DNA of 64,000 bases from Glaciecola sp. KUL10 (GCF_003203515.1 NZ_BGNG01000011.1:57426-121425), one strand, 5' to 3'; shown: positions 9,490 to 19,675, numbered from the stretch's first letter. Notes: generated from the sequence alone by a model not told the origin. Numbers and translations are program-made.

Positions 9490-10195
9490 ATTGACATTTA
9501 GACGTACTATTTATGCTGATCCAAACACCCAAGACGCAGACGTAATCGAAGCTGCAAAAGCAAACCCTGCTAAACAAGCATTTTGGAATGAAGTAAAAGC
9601 GCTAGACAATCAAATTTTTGCGGCGACCCAAGTTAAAGTACCTGATAATCTTGCTGACAAATTGCTTCTCAAGCAATCCTTTGAAGAACGCCAAGAAGGG
9701 CGTAATCAACGCCCTTGGTACATTGCAATGGCTGCTTCTGTTGCGGTTGCAGCGGTCTTAACATTCAACGTCATGCAGCCCATATCCGGTAACGCGCTGG
9801 CGAATGATGTGTTTGCTCATGTAGACGAAGCCTATATGGCAAAAGAGATGATGATGAGCAATGGTAACGTAGACCTTGAACAAGTTAATTCAAAAATGGC
9901 AACCTTTAACGGCAGTGTCAATGGTGACTTAGGCGAAGTAGTCTCAGCTAACTACTGTTACTTAGACAAAATCAAAAGCTTACACTTGATTATAAGGGGC
10001 GAAAACGGACTCATTAATATGTTCGTCATGCCTGAAGACCTAACCGAGTCACTGCAAGAAACATTCAACAGCGCGACTATGTTTGGTACATCCTTTTTAC
10101 TCGAATCAGCCAAGATTATTATCGTTGGTGAAGATGGTGAAGAAGTGAAAAGTGTGAAAGAAAGTGCCCAGCAGACGCTTAGATTTTCTGCTTAG
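9482..10195 (+). CDS. DUF3379 membrane protein, probable anti-sigma factor
   Basis: A 237-residue DUF3379 protein. The N-terminal about 75 residues are cytoplasmic and resemble short anti-sigma domains. A single transmembrane segment lies near 81-99 (IAMAASVAVAAVLTFNV), and the remainder would be periplasmic. The gene overlaps the sigma-factor gene, so equal expression is likely. The anti-sigma role is inferred from the overlap, the one-helix topology and the recurring pairing, not from a proven activity. A hairpin follows 32 bases after the stop. Confidence 0.85.
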   Translation: MDELTFRRTIYADPNTQDADVIEAAKANPAKQAFWNEVKALDNQIFAATQVKVPDNLADKLLLKQSFEERQEGRNQRPWYIAMAASVAVAAVLTFNVMQPISGNALANDVFAHVDEAYMAKEMMMSNGNVDLEQVNSKMATFNGSVNGDLGEVVSANYCYLDKIKSLHLIIRGENGLINMFVMPEDLTESLQETFNSATMFGTSFLLESAKIIIVGEDGEEVKSVKESAQQTLRFSA

Positions 10196-10227
10196 CGCGC
10201 CACTTCAGTCATAACGGCGCGTTCCCA

Positions 10228-10261
10228 CGAAGAAACGTCATTAACCAATGACGTTTCTTCG
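10228..10261 (+). terminator. Strong hairpin after the sigma/DUF3379 operon
   Basis: A 15-bp perfect stem, CGAAGAAACGTCATT paired with its complement, closes a four-base loop (AACC). It sits just beyond the DUF3379 stop. No clear T run follows, so it may act with a protein factor or as a 3'-end stabiliser; its position fits transcription termination of the sigma operon. Confidence 0.6.
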
Positions 10262-10381
10262 GTGTTATATTCTTCAATGACTTGTTTTATAGTTGACGCC
10301 GAATAAAGCACTTCGGTTTAGATTAAAGTATATAGATGTTACCCTTGTAAATGATTGAAGCAATTAAGGTAATTTGTCTAT

Positions 10382-11899
10382 ATGGAAACAGGCACCGTAA
10401 TATCGTTGATCCTATATTTTGCAGCCATGTTGGGTATTGGTTTATATGCATTTCGCAGTAACGAAGAAACATCATCAGGTTATCTTTTAGGTGGGCGAAA
10501 GCTTAGTGCACCGGTAACAGCTTTATCAGCAGGTGCGTCCGATATGAGTGGTTGGATGTTAATGGGTGTGCCCGGAGCCATGTATCTAGCAGGGGCTTCT
10601 TCATTGTGGATTGCGTTTGGCTTATGCCTTGGCGCATGGTTAAACTACTTGATTGTTGCTCCGCGTTTACGCGTATTTACGCAAGTTGCAAACGACGCGA
10701 TTACCCTGCCCGATTACTTTGAAAATAGATTTTTTGATAGCTCGCGTTCACTTCGCATTATCTCAGCCGTGGTAATCATAATATTCTTTACGCTATATAC
10801 TTCTTCTGGCTTGGCCGCAGGAGGAAAGCTCTTTGATACTTCATTTGGTTTAAACTACACCGTTGGTCTCTATTTAACTGCTAGCGTCGTGGTCTGTTAT
10901 ACCTTGTTTGGTGGTTTTATGGCGGTCAGCTTAACCGACTTCGTACAAGGTGTGATCATGTTTATCGCGCTTGTCCTAGTACCAACTGTGGTTGTTTTTG
11001 AACTAGGCGGCATTGGTGCGACGATGCAAACACTAAGTGATATCAACCCTAATTTGTTATCTCTTTCTATTGATGCGAGCACGGGAGCCACTATTACCCT
11101 AATTGGCACAATATCTTTGATGTCGTGGGGATTGGGCTATTTTGGACAGCCCCATATAATTGTAAGGTTTATGGCGATAAGCAGTATAAAACAGCTGCCG
11201 GCTGCGAGACGAATTGGCATGTCTTGGATGATTGTTTCTTTATTTGGTGCGGCAGCGACTGGCTTATTTGGCCTCGCTTACGTCACGTCCACCGGGCAAA
11301 CTTTAGATGATCCAGAAACCATTTTCATTACTTTGTCTCAGTTGCTGTTTCACCCTTTGATTGGTGGCTTTTTACTTGCAGCGATTTTAGCAGCGATAAT
11401 GAGTACCATTTCATCTCAACTCTTGGTGACTTCGAGTTCACTTACTAGAGACGTGTATGCTGCATTTCTCAATAAGCAGGCCTCTGAAAAACAGCAAGTG
11501 TTAATCGGCAGACTTTCAGTTGTCGCAGTGGCATTTGCCGCCATTTTATTAGCTTCAGATTCAAACAGCTCAATATTAAGTTTAGTTAGTAACGCTTGGG
11601 CTGGCTTTGGCGCTGCGTTTGGTCCACTTATATTGTTCTCGCTACTCTGGAAAAACATGTCTAAAAAAGCAGCCATCGGCGGTATCGTATCAGGCGCATT
11701 GACTGTCTTAATTTGGATTTATGCACCTCTTGGTGCAGATGGCAGCAGTTTATCAGCGGTGATTTACGAAATTATCCCCGGTTTTATAATTTCTAGTGCA
11801 GTCATCATAGTTCTGACGAAGCTCTTTCCAGAAAAAGACCCAAAAGTGGCTGCACTTTTTTCTGAGTTTGCCGATACACTGCAAAGAGAAAAACAATAA
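10382..11899 (+). CDS. putP: Sodium/proline symporter
   Basis: A 505-residue sodium:solute symporter (SSS family) closely matching PutP in length and motifs. The N-terminal stretch SGYLLGGRKLSAPVTALSAGASDMSGWMLMG is characteristic of the proline/Na+ branch, with further conserved blocks near TLPDYFENRF and the later LLVTSSSLTRD. Thirteen transmembrane helices are expected. It brings proline into the cell using the sodium gradient, for use as a nutrient or osmolyte. A putA gene is not in the window. The EAL-HDOD gene follows after only 20 bases and is probably co-transcribed, though a functional link is not evident. Confidence 0.92.
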   Translation: METGTVISLILYFAAMLGIGLYAFRSNEETSSGYLLGGRKLSAPVTALSAGASDMSGWMLMGVPGAMYLAGASSLWIAFGLCLGAWLNYLIVAPRLRVFTQVANDAITLPDYFENRFFDSSRSLRIISAVVIIIFFTLYTSSGLAAGGKLFDTSFGLNYTVGLYLTASVVVCYTLFGGFMAVSLTDFVQGVIMFIALVLVPTVVVFELGGIGATMQTLSDINPNLLSLSIDASTGATITLIGTISLMSWGLGYFGQPHIIVRFMAISSIKQLPAARRIGMSWMIVSLFGAAATGLFGLAYVTSTGQTLDDPETIFITLSQLLFHPLIGGFLLAAILAAIMSTISSQLLVTSSSLTRDVYAAFLNKQASEKQQVLIGRLSVVAVAFAAILLASDSNSSILSLVSNAWAGFGAAFGPLILFSLLWKNMSKKAAIGGIVSGALTVLIWIYAPLGADGSSLSAVIYEIIPGFIISSAVIIVLTKLFPEKDPKVAALFSEFADTLQREKQ

Positions 11900-11919
11900 A
11901 GTTAATAGAAAACTAAAGA

Positions 11920-13140
11920 ATGAGCTTTTTTGCCGCTAGACAACCAATATTAGATGCGAATCGCAACTTGTTCGGTTACGAGTTGCTATTTCGCACTAGT
12001 CTAGACAACGTATTTCCTGATGTTGATGAAGAAAAAGCCACATCAAAGATGATTGAGGGCTTACAACTCGATCTAGGCTTAGATCGTATTGCGTCAGGTA
12101 AATTAGCCTTTATCAACTTTACCCAAAAAACCTTACTTGGCGGTTATCCGCTTTTATTGCCGAACGAAAAAATAGTCGTCGAAGTACTGGAAACAGCAGA
12201 ACCCACAAAAGAACTTTATGTTCGCCTTCGTACGCTTCACGCCAAGGGATATATTGTTGCACTTGATGATTTTGTCCATGACATAACATGGGAAGCTTTT
12301 TACCCACTAGTCAAAATTATCAAAGTCGACTATATGCTTTCATCTCGCGAAGAAATTGAGCAAACGATCAAAGCTGCCGCTAAATATCCGCATATTGAGC
12401 TATTAGCAGAAAAAGTTGAAACACACGAAGAGTTTGAAGAGGCCAAAAAACTTGGTTTTAAATACTTTCAAGGTTACTTTTTCGCCCGCCCTGAAGTCAT
12501 AAAAAGCGTAGCTTTGACACCTTCTCAAACGACCTTGACGACTTTACTTAATGAAATTAGTAAACCTGATGTCAACACAAATAAAGTCACTCAATTATTT
12601 GAGCTTGACGTCACCTTATCCTTTAAACTTTTGCGCTATGCACAGTCGCCAATGTTTAAGAGGCGTAAAGCAATAGAAAATATAAGACAAGCTGTAGTAG
12701 CACTCGGCCAAAAAGAACTTGAGCGCTTCATAATGTTATTGTTTGCCGCTCAATTCGGTGAAGGTAAACCGGGCGAATTAATCAGAATGTCTATGCATCG
12801 CGCTAAATTCTGTGAGGTGCTTGCCTCAGCTACCAAAAAAATTCCCGACGAGTCCAGTGCGTTCCTTGCAGGCATGCTCTCACTTATCGATGCAATGCTC
12901 GATGCAGACCTAAATGAAATAATCTCAAGTTTACCGTTAAGTGAAAACATCAAAAAAGCCTTGCTCGAAAAAGAAGGCTGGCTAGCAGAGTTTTTACAGG
13001 TATGTGTTGACTTTGAAAAAGCCAATTGGAAAGAAATGGAACAAGGCTGCACTAAACTTGGCGTTGATTATCACGCATTGCTTTCAGAGTATGAACAAAC
13101 ATTGAGATGGTCCGAAGACAGGTTAGATGATATTAGTTAG
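11920..13140 (+). CDS. EAL-HDOD signalling protein, EAL domain degenerate
   Basis: A 406-residue two-domain protein of the YuxH/CdgJ type. Residues 1-200 are EAL-like: the signature is GYELLFR in place of ExLxR, and the DDFGTGYSS metal loop is reduced to LDDFVHD, so cyclic di-GMP phosphodiesterase activity is probably lost. Residues about 205-390 form an HDOD domain (FKLLRYAQSPMF, then a conserved IRQAVVALGQKELERF segment), a helical scaffold linked to regulation of motility and signalling. It most likely acts by protein-protein contact. It lies 20 bases after putP; the 188 bases downstream hold the cysD promoter region. Confidence 0.85.
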   Translation: MSFFAARQPILDANRNLFGYELLFRTSLDNVFPDVDEEKATSKMIEGLQLDLGLDRIASGKLAFINFTQKTLLGGYPLLLPNEKIVVEVLETAEPTKELYVRLRTLHAKGYIVALDDFVHDITWEAFYPLVKIIKVDYMLSSREEIEQTIKAAAKYPHIELLAEKVETHEEFEEAKKLGFKYFQGYFFARPEVIKSVALTPSQTTLTTLLNEISKPDVNTNKVTQLFELDVTLSFKLLRYAQSPMFKRRKAIENIRQAVVALGQKELERFIMLLFAAQFGEGKPGELIRMSMHRAKFCEVLASATKKIPDESSAFLAGMLSLIDAMLDADLNEIISSLPLSENIKKALLEKEGWLAEFLQVCVDFEKANWKEMEQGCTKLGVDYHALLSEYEQTLRWSEDRLDDIS

Positions 13141-13252
13141 TTGAATAATAAGACATATCTCTGATTAAACTTGCTTTATAACATAAATGAAACATGTCCA
13201 ACCTTTTAGGCATATAAAAGGAATGATAAATAGCAAAATATAATAGATGTTC

Positions 13253-13272
13253 TTAAACGCCCGGTCGTTTAA
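13253..13272. promoter_or_regulatory. Palindromic operator candidate upstream of cysD
   Basis: A perfect 7-bp inverted repeat, TTAAACG-N6-CGTTTAA, centred about 66 bases before the cysD ATG. The same 190-base intergenic region holds three copies of GCATATA, at 13210, 13289 and 13304; the last two are 15 bases apart. The symmetry suggests a dimeric repressor or activator site. I cannot match it to CysB or another named regulator, so binding is inferred only from shape and position. Confidence 0.4.
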
Positions 13273-13328
13273 TATGCTAAAGTTCTATGCATATAGATTA
13301 ATTGCATATACAGGAGTTTTAAACATCC

Positions 13329-14240
13329 ATGTCAGCTCAACCTAACATCACTCACCTTAAACAACTCGAAGCTGAAAGCATTCAGATTTTCCGAGAAGTG
13401 GCCGCCGAATTTGACAATCCAGTCATGCTTTATTCCGTTGGTAAAGACTCATCAGTATTGTTACATCTAGCGCGCAAAGCATTTGCTCCTGGTACTATAC
13501 CTTTCCCATTATTACACGTTGATACCACGTGGAAATTTAAGGAAATGATTCAGTTCCGCGATGAAATGGCTAAAAAGCACAACTTAAACCTGTTGGTTCA
13601 TACAAACCAAGAAGGGATCGAACAAGGTGTAGGTCCGTTTACGCATGGAAGTGCGAAACACACAGACATCATGAAAACAGTCGCGCTTAAACAAGCGTTA
13701 GACAAATACAAGTTTGATGCTGCCTTTGGTGGTGCGCGTCGTGACGAAGAGAAGTCACGTGCAAAAGAACGCGTTTACTCCTTCCGTGATGAAAACCACA
13801 GATGGGACCCCAAAAACCAACGCCCTGAATTATGGAATATCTACAACTCACAAATTAATAAAGGCGAGTCAATTCGCGTTTTCCCCATGTCAAATTGGAC
13901 TGAGCTAGATATCTGGCAGTACATCTATCTTGAGAATATTGAAATTCCATCATTGTATCTTGCTAAGCCTCGCCCGGTTGTAAAACGCGATGGCACATAC
14001 TTTATGGTTGACGACGACCGCATGCCACTAGAGCCGGGTGAAAAGCCAGAAATGCGTTCAGTGCGCTTCAGAACACTTGGATGTTACCCATTGACCGGTG
14101 CTGTTGAATCTGAAGCAGACACGCTTCCCGAAGTTATCCAAGAAATGCTCTTAACCAAAACTTCAGAACGACAGGGTCGCGTGATTGACCATGATTCTTC
14201 TGGCTCAATGGAAAAGAAAAAAATGGAAGGATACTTCTAA
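13329..14240 (+). CDS. cysD: Sulfate adenylyltransferase subunit 2
   Basis: The catalytic subunit of ATP sulfurylase, which makes adenylyl-sulfate (APS) from ATP and sulfate in the cytoplasm. It carries the PP-loop motif SVGKDSS at 36-42 and the family segment [15 protein letters not shown] at about 135-149; the 303-residue length is typical. The ATG at 13329 follows AGGAG with a longer than usual spacing. It is the first gene of cysD-cysC-cysQ-cysN, packed with gaps of one base or overlaps, so one transcript is likely. The activating GTPase partner CysN is three genes downstream instead of adjacent, which is unusual. Confidence 0.95.
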   Translation: MSAQPNITHLKQLEAESIQIFREVAAEFDNPVMLYSVGKDSSVLLHLARKAFAPGTIPFPLLHVDTTWKFKEMIQFRDEMAKKHNLNLLVHTNQEGIEQGVGPFTHGSAKHTDIMKTVALKQALDKYKFDAAFGGARRDEEKSRAKERVYSFRDENHRWDPKNQRPELWNIYNSQINKGESIRVFPMSNWTELDIWQYIYLENIEIPSLYLAKPRPVVKRDGTYFMVDDDRMPLEPGEKPEMRSVRFRTLGCYPLTGAVESEADTLPEVIQEMLLTKTSERQGRVIDHDSSGSMEKKKMEGYF

Positions 14241-14241
14241 G

Positions 14242-14835
14242 ATGTCTAACAACATTGTATGGCATGAGCACGAAGTCGACAAAGCGAGTCGTGCTAAGGC
14301 CCTTAATCAAAAACCTAGCGTTATTTGGCTAACAGGTTTGTCGGGCTCCGGTAAATCAACGGTTGCCAACCTGTTAGAAAAGAAGCTATTTGAACAAAAG
14401 CGTAAAACCTATTTGCTAGACGGTGACAACGTCAGACATGGCTTATGCGGCGACTTGGGTTTTGATGACAAAGCGCGCGTTGAAAACATTAGACGCATAA
14501 GCGAAGTCGCTAAGCTTTTCGTCGACTCTGGTACGATATTAATTACTGCTTTTATTTCGCCATTTAAGGCTGATAGAGACTTTTGTAGGTCATTGCTTCA
14601 AGAGAATGAGTTTATTGAAGTATTCGTGGATACTCCTTTAGAAGTTTGCGAACAACGAGATCCCAAAGGTCTTTATAAAAAAGCGCGTAGTGGGGACATC
14701 AAAAACTTCACAGGCATAGACTCTGCATATGAAGCGCCAGACTCACCGGAAGTTCATCTAGCGTATAAAGACGAAGCGCCTGAAGTGACCGCAGAGCGTT
14801 TGTTTAATGCGCTTATTGAGAAAGGATTAGTGTAA
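14242..14835 (+). CDS. cysC: Adenylyl-sulfate kinase
   Basis: Phosphorylates APS to PAPS, the second step of sulfate activation. The P-loop GLSGSGKST is at 32-40, [15 protein letters not shown] at about 58-72, and the lid region [10 protein letters not shown] follows; 197 residues is normal. The start at 14242 is chosen because it follows the cysD stop by one base, with GAAGGA upstream; a longer reading frame from 14185 only adds residues overlapping cysD. Its stop overlaps the cysQ start (TAATG). Confidence 0.95.
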   Translation: MSNNIVWHEHEVDKASRAKALNQKPSVIWLTGLSGSGKSTVANLLEKKLFEQKRKTYLLDGDNVRHGLCGDLGFDDKARVENIRRISEVAKLFVDSGTILITAFISPFKADRDFCRSLLQENEFIEVFVDTPLEVCEQRDPKGLYKKARSGDIKNFTGIDSAYEAPDSPEVHLAYKDEAPEVTAERLFNALIEKGLV

Positions 14836-15632
14836 TGACAGATTGGACGTTATCACAAGACCTAGCTGAAAAAGTGACACAAATCGCAATAGAAGCGGGC
14901 AGTAAAATAATGGAAATTTATGAGAAAGACTTCGCCGTTTACGACAAGTCTGATTCTAGCCCGTTAACCGAGGCTGATCTAGCTGCTCACCACCATATTG
15001 TTGATGGACTAAAAGCCGTTTCCGACTTACCGATATTGTCTGAGGAGTCAGCAGATATCGACTGGGCAACGCGCAAATCTTGGACGCGATATTGGTTAGT
15101 TGACCCATTAGATGGAACAAAGGAATTTATCAAGAAAAACGGTGAATTTACTGTAAATATCGCTCTAATCGAATATGGTGAGCCGACTTTTGGTGTGGTG
15201 CATGCCCCCGCTATCAATAAAACCTATGCGGGTAAAGTCGGTGAATTTGCCTACTTAAATGACAATGGCGTTAAAACAGCGATTTCTGCTCAACCGCATC
15301 GAGCAGGTGAAACGTGGAAGATAGTTGGAAGCCGCTCGCACCAAAGTCCAGAAATCAATAAAATTCTTGATGCACTGGGTGGAGAATCTGAGCTCGTGGC
15401 AATGGGTAGCTCCCTGAAACTTTGTCTAGTAGCAAGTGGTGAAGCTCATCTCTATCCTCGCGTTGGTCCAACTAGCGAGTGGGATACTGGAGCAGCACAC
15501 GCGGTTGCTTTGGCAGCTGGCGCAAAAGTTACGGTACTTGATGCCGACAACGCGCTAAACCCTGACGCACACCCACTGCGCTACAACCAAAAAGACTCCC
15601 TTTTGAACCCCTATTTCTTGGTAAGTTGTTAA
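14835..15632 (+). CDS. cysQ: 3'(2'),5'-bisphosphate nucleotidase
   Basis: Inositol-monophosphatase-fold enzyme that removes the 3' phosphate from PAP (and PAPS), relieving the toxic by-product of PAPS reduction. The metal-binding motif [22 protein letters not shown] (about residues 92-113, with WLVDPLDGT) and the earlier LSEESADI are intact; the second metal site WDTGAAHAV is at about 215-223. Its place between cysC and cysN ties it directly to sulfate assimilation. The start overlaps cysC by one base and the stop is one base from cysN. Confidence 0.93.
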   Translation: MTDWTLSQDLAEKVTQIAIEAGSKIMEIYEKDFAVYDKSDSSPLTEADLAAHHHIVDGLKAVSDLPILSEESADIDWATRKSWTRYWLVDPLDGTKEFIKKNGEFTVNIALIEYGEPTFGVVHAPAINKTYAGKVGEFAYLNDNGVKTAISAQPHRAGETWKIVGSRSHQSPEINKILDALGGESELVAMGSSLKLCLVASGEAHLYPRVGPTSEWDTGAAHAVALAAGAKVTVLDADNALNPDAHPLRYNQKDSLLNPYFLVSC

Positions 15633-15633
15633 T

Positions 15634-17046
15634 ATGAATAACGAAAACGAATTATTGAAAAGCGACATATTGTCGTACTTAGAGCAGCATGAGAAAAAAG
15701 ACCTCATGCGTTTTTTAACATGCGGAAGCGTTGATGACGGTAAAAGCACATTAATAGGCCGCTTGCTACACGATTCAAAAATGATCTACGAAGATCAGTT
15801 AGCTGCAATTACTAAAGACAGTAAAAAAGTAGGTACTACAGGCGAAAAAGTAGACTTAGCACTGTTAGTTGATGGTCTTCAGTCGGAACGAGAACAAGGT
15901 ATTACTATTGATGTAGCTTATCGTTATTTCTCGACTGAAAAGCGTAAGTTCATCATCGCTGATACACCGGGACACGAGCAATACACTCGCAATATGGTAA
16001 CGGGTGCTTCGACGTGTGACCTTGCTATCATTTTGATTGATGCAAGAGCGGGAGTTAAAACTCAGTCTAAGCGTCACTCTTTCTTAGTCTCATTGTTAGG
16101 TATTAAGCACGTTATCGTTGCAGTTAACAAAATGGACTTGATGGACTACCGCGAAGACGTTTACGAATCAATCAAGAAAGATTATTTAGAGTTTTCCAAG
16201 CAATTAGATATCCCTGACATTCGCTTTGTGCCGATTTCAGCATTAGAAGGCGATAATGTTGTTAACCGCAGCGAGCAAACACCTTGGTTCAAAGGCGACT
16301 TGTTGATGGAATTACTCGAAAATGTAGAGATTTCATCACAAGCACACCAAGAGTTTAGATTCCCAGTGCAATACGTTAACCGTCCTCACCTTAACTTTAG
16401 AGGCTTTGCAGGTACGATTGTTTCTGGTTCAATCAAACCTGGAGACGCAATAACGGCACTGCCATCTGGTAAAACATCAACTGTGAAGACTATCTCTACC
16501 TTCGATGGTGACCTCGAAGAAGGGGTAGCATCAAATGCTGTAACGCTTACGCTGAATGATGAGATCGATATTTCTCGCGGTGATATGATTGTCAAAAGCG
16601 ACTCGCTGCCTCTTAACAGCAACACCTACAAAACACATATGGTGTGGATGTCTGAAGACGCCATGATCCCAAATAAGCAATATAGCTTTAAGTTTGCGAC
16701 TAAACTGGTTTCTGGTAGCGTTTCAAGTGTCGATTATCTTATTGATGTCAACACACTAGAGCACACTGAAGCTCTGCATCTCAACTTAAACGAAATTGCT
16801 GTGGCAGACATCAAGCTAACACAAAACGTAGCTTGTGATGCCTACACTGAAAATCGTGCTACCGGTGCATTTATCATCATAGATAGATTGACCAATGGAA
16901 CGGTAGGAGCCGGAATGGTAATTTCGGAAACGCAAGATCAGCAAGGTCAACACGAGTATTCAGAGTTTGAACTTGAGTTTAACCAATTAGTGAGAAAGCA
17001 CTTCCCTCATTGGAATGCATTAGATATCTCGAAAAGCACTAGCTAA
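15634..17046 (+). CDS. cysN: Sulfate adenylyltransferase subunit 1 (GTPase)
   Basis: Elongation-factor-like GTPase that drives APS synthesis by CysD. G1 is GSVDDGKS at 31-38, G3 [12 protein letters not shown] at about 109-120 and G4 NKMD at about 167-170; beta-barrel domains II and III follow. At 470 residues it is a stand-alone CysN with no fused kinase, in line with the separate cysC. It closes the operon: a strong terminator lies 24 bases after the stop. In most gammaproteobacteria cysN directly follows cysD; here cysC and cysQ lie between. Confidence 0.95.
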   Translation: MNNENELLKSDILSYLEQHEKKDLMRFLTCGSVDDGKSTLIGRLLHDSKMIYEDQLAAITKDSKKVGTTGEKVDLALLVDGLQSEREQGITIDVAYRYFSTEKRKFIIADTPGHEQYTRNMVTGASTCDLAIILIDARAGVKTQSKRHSFLVSLLGIKHVIVAVNKMDLMDYREDVYESIKKDYLEFSKQLDIPDIRFVPISALEGDNVVNRSEQTPWFKGDLLMELLENVEISSQAHQEFRFPVQYVNRPHLNFRGFAGTIVSGSIKPGDAITALPSGKTSTVKTISTFDGDLEEGVASNAVTLTLNDEIDISRGDMIVKSDSLPLNSNTYKTHMVWMSEDAMIPNKQYSFKFATKLVSGSVSSVDYLIDVNTLEHTEALHLNLNEIAVADIKLTQNVACDAYTENRATGAFIIIDRLTNGTVGAGMVISETQDQQGQHEYSEFELEFNQLVRKHFPHWNALDISKSTS

Positions 17047-17070
17047 ACGCGATAATTAAGATAAGTTAAT

Positions 17071-17121
17071 AATGCAACTTAGGCACTTAGTGATTATGCT
17101 AACTACCTAGGTTGCATTTTT
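17071..17121 (+). terminator. Rho-independent terminator after cysN
   Basis: A 13-bp stem (AATGCAACTTAGG at 17071-17083 with CCTAGGTTGCATT at 17106-17118, one G-T wobble) ends in a T run. The 22-base loop is long, but the stem and T tract are convincing. It separates cysDCQN from the permease gene, which then needs its own promoter in the 130 bases that remain. Confidence 0.8.
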
Positions 17122-17248
17122 GGTTTAAAAATATAAACCAAGTATAAAAACAATACATAACAATAAAATATTTAGAGCAAACCAAATGCCCCCTTTGTTT
17201 TCATCATCAATATTCATTCACTGTAAATAGTCAGGATTTAAATAGAAA

Positions 17249-18973
17249 ATGACTATCGAACAAATTTTAGTACTGGCTATTTTTACCTGTACCATTTTCG
17301 CGCTTATTTTTACCAGTAAACGCCCATCGACTATTTTTTCGGGTAGCGTACTTTTATTACTTCTGACACAACAACTTAGCTTTGACGATATTCTTGTCAA
17401 CCTGACTAATAATGGTCTTGTAGCGCTTATATTACTGCTGCTTGTCAGCAGCTCTATCGACAAAACAGCTTTTATCAAACGACTTGGCCGCGCCATCATA
17501 AATAAGTCGTTTGCTAAGAGCTTTTGGAAAATGTTTGCGCTGACATTTTCTTCTTCAGCGCTGTTAAATAATACTGCAATCGTGGCGAGTCTAATTGGCC
17601 CTATAAAGCAAAATCAGCTTCACGCACCTTCTAAGTTATTGATACCTCTATCATATGCAGCAATCTTAGGTGGAACAGTCACGCTTGTTGGTACTTCGAC
17701 AAACCTGATAGTTGACAGCTTTCTAAAGGAACATGGCCATCCAGGGTTTAACTTTTTCGACTTTACCTTGTTTGGTATGACTGCTGGCTTGATTTGTGGT
17801 CTTTTACTTTTCATCCTGAGTCCTTTACTTCCGACATTTGCTGGTAGCCAAAGTAAGTATCAGAGCTATCTAATAGAGGCTGAGGTTGAGTCTGATTCAG
17901 AATTAATTGGTAAGTCCGTAGAACAAAATCATTTGCGTAATCTGCCTGAACTATTTTTGCTCGAGGTAGTAAGAAAAGGTCAAATAATCTCACCCATTTC
18001 ACCCGAATTTATCATTGAGGCCAATGACAAATTGATTTTTTCAGGCAACATTCAAAAGATCGATAACCTAGAGCACATAAAAGGCCTCACTACCTTTGCC
18101 GAAACAGACGGATTAATGCGAGAAAATCTAACTGAGGTGATAATATCTAATCGTGCTCCCATTATTGGAAAGTCAATGAAGCAGATAGGGTTCAGAGCGC
18201 TATTCGATGCCGCAGTGGTTGCCATTCGAAGAGACGGAGAACAAATCTCTGGCAAGATGGGTGACGTTAAGCTACGAGCTGGGGATTTTCTGCTACTCGC
18301 CACAGGCGGTGACTTCCAAAATCGAGACAATATTAGCAAAAACTTTTTTGTAGTTTCTGAACAAAAAATCGCGAGAAAACTTAGTAGCCTACAGGAAAAC
18401 TTTACGCTTCTTGGCTTTATACTGACCATTGCAATCGCTGCGTTTACAGTGGTTCCATTGGCAAATGCCCTGCTTTTTTTCGCCGCGAGTCTAGTCGTTC
18501 TAAAAATCAGTTCAATTGCGGAAATAAAACGAAACCTCCCCCTTAACTTAATACTGGTTATTGTTGGCGCGTTGAGTTTAGCCACAGCACTTGAAAGCAG
18601 CGGTGTGTTAGACATATTAACTAGCTTTATTAGTCCTTACGTTACCACAGGTGGCGCACTGTATGCGTTAATCGCAATTTACTTACTGACCTTACTGTTA
18701 ACTGAATTTGTTACGAACAACGCTGCAGCTGCGCTCATGTTCCCGTTTGCTTATGGAATGGTCCAAGCGTTAAACTTTCCGCTTATGCCCTTCGCTCTCG
18801 CTGTCGCATTCGCCGCAAGTGCAAGTTTTATTTCACCTTATGGGTACCAAACTAACCTATTGGTTTTTAGTGCCACTGATTATAAGTTTAAGCACTTTAT
18901 TAAGTTAGGTCTGCCTATTTCGATTACTTATTCTTCTATTGTCATTTTCCTTTTGTATTGGGTATATCTTTAA
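17249..18973 (+). CDS. SLC13/DASS-type permease with two RCK_C domains, probable sulfate importer
   Basis: A 574-residue membrane protein of the SLC13 (divalent anion/sodium symporter) group. An N-terminal membrane half (to about residue 195) contains the conserved SSALLNNTAIVASLIGP and GTSTNLIVDSFL segments. Two TrkA-C/RCK_C regulatory domains follow at about 205-285 and 290-370. A second membrane half repeats the fold, with TEFVTNNAAAALMFPFAYG near 490-508. Such RCK_C-containing members are often found with sulfate genes and probably import sulfate. Position next to cysDCQN supports this, but the strong terminator in between means separate expression is likely. Confidence 0.85.
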   Translation: MTIEQILVLAIFTCTIFALIFTSKRPSTIFSGSVLLLLLTQQLSFDDILVNLTNNGLVALILLLLVSSSIDKTAFIKRLGRAIINKSFAKSFWKMFALTFSSSALLNNTAIVASLIGPIKQNQLHAPSKLLIPLSYAAILGGTVTLVGTSTNLIVDSFLKEHGHPGFNFFDFTLFGMTAGLICGLLLFILSPLLPTFAGSQSKYQSYLIEAEVESDSELIGKSVEQNHLRNLPELFLLEVVRKGQIISPISPEFIIEANDKLIFSGNIQKIDNLEHIKGLTTFAETDGLMRENLTEVIISNRAPIIGKSMKQIGFRALFDAAVVAIRRDGEQISGKMGDVKLRAGDFLLLATGGDFQNRDNISKNFFVVSEQKIARKLSSLQENFTLLGFILTIAIAAFTVVPLANALLFFAASLVVLKISSIAEIKRNLPLNLILVIVGALSLATALESSGVLDILTSFISPYVTTGGALYALIAIYLLTLLLTEFVTNNAAAALMFPFAYGMVQALNFPLMPFALAVAFAASASFISPYGYQTNLLVFSATDYKFKHFIKLGLPISITYSSIVIFLLYWVYL

Positions 18974-19192
18974 GGTTTAGGTAAACCAACGCTAACCCCT
19001 AGCTCATAATAATTAGTCCATTATCATTCAAAATACTGAAATTCCTCATCATCAAGTATTATTTGTCGTTTTTGAGCTTAAGTTAGCAAAAATATTAACG
19101 TTAAAGTCCCCGTGCAAGCAAACACAAGCGCACTGATGATGGGTTAGTAGTTAGTAACGGAAATCTTTCACGGATGATATAGGGAAGCGGTT

Positions 19193-19675
19193 ATGAAATT
19201 GAATTCTACATTAACGTGCTTACTTTGTTTGCTTTGCACCTTCCAAATTTTGGCCGAACCTGAGATTAATAAAGTACAGGACGTACACTTTGGTTCGGTT
19301 AATCTTTCAGACGCTTCAAAATGTCGACTTACGCGTCTAAATGGTGTGAGACAAGACTGTAGCGATATAAATGGCAATGTGTCAATTGGTCAATTGATTA
19401 TCACCAACATTGATAAAAATTCAAATTATCTCATCAACGTTTCTGGTTCTACCAATGGGGCAATATACTTCAATCCCAAGGTAAGAATTAAGGGGGCAAA
19501 AGGCGGGGTTTTCATCCTAAGAGATGGCGAATCTGCAGCGGTCACCAGTAAAAACTCGGGTATTGATTTTACTGTCGAGGTGTATGGTGATATTACTATT
19601 TCAAGTGCTGGTTCGAACTTTGGCCCAATAGCGGTTGATTACAATATAACGATTGACCCCGACTCAAGTATATAA
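19193..19675 (+). CDS. Small secreted beta-rich protein, DUF4402-like
   Basis: A 160-residue protein with a clear signal peptide (cleavage probably after LA at residue 21). The mature part is rich in beta-prone and Asn/Gly/Ser residues, begins with a VHFGSVNL segment and has two Cys (residues about 43 and 56) that could form a disulfide. The pattern of a FG-x-V start, a Gly/Ser-rich middle and a final VDYNITI strand recalls DUF4402 surface proteins, but I am not certain of the family. It stands alone; the 219 bases upstream hold no signal I recognise beyond a small IR at 18974-18987. Confidence 0.65.
   Translation: MKLNSTLTCLLCLLCTFQILAEPEINKVQDVHFGSVNLSDASKCRLTRLNGVRQDCSDINGNVSIGQLIITNIDKNSNYLINVSGSTNGAIYFNPKVRIKGAKGGVFILRDGESAAVTSKNSGIDFTVEVYGDITISSAGSNFGPIAVDYNITIDPDSSI

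Noticed and set aside
14185..14241. Longer cysC start at 14185
   Set aside because: It overlaps the end of cysD without need; the ATG at 14242 fits family length and operon spacing.
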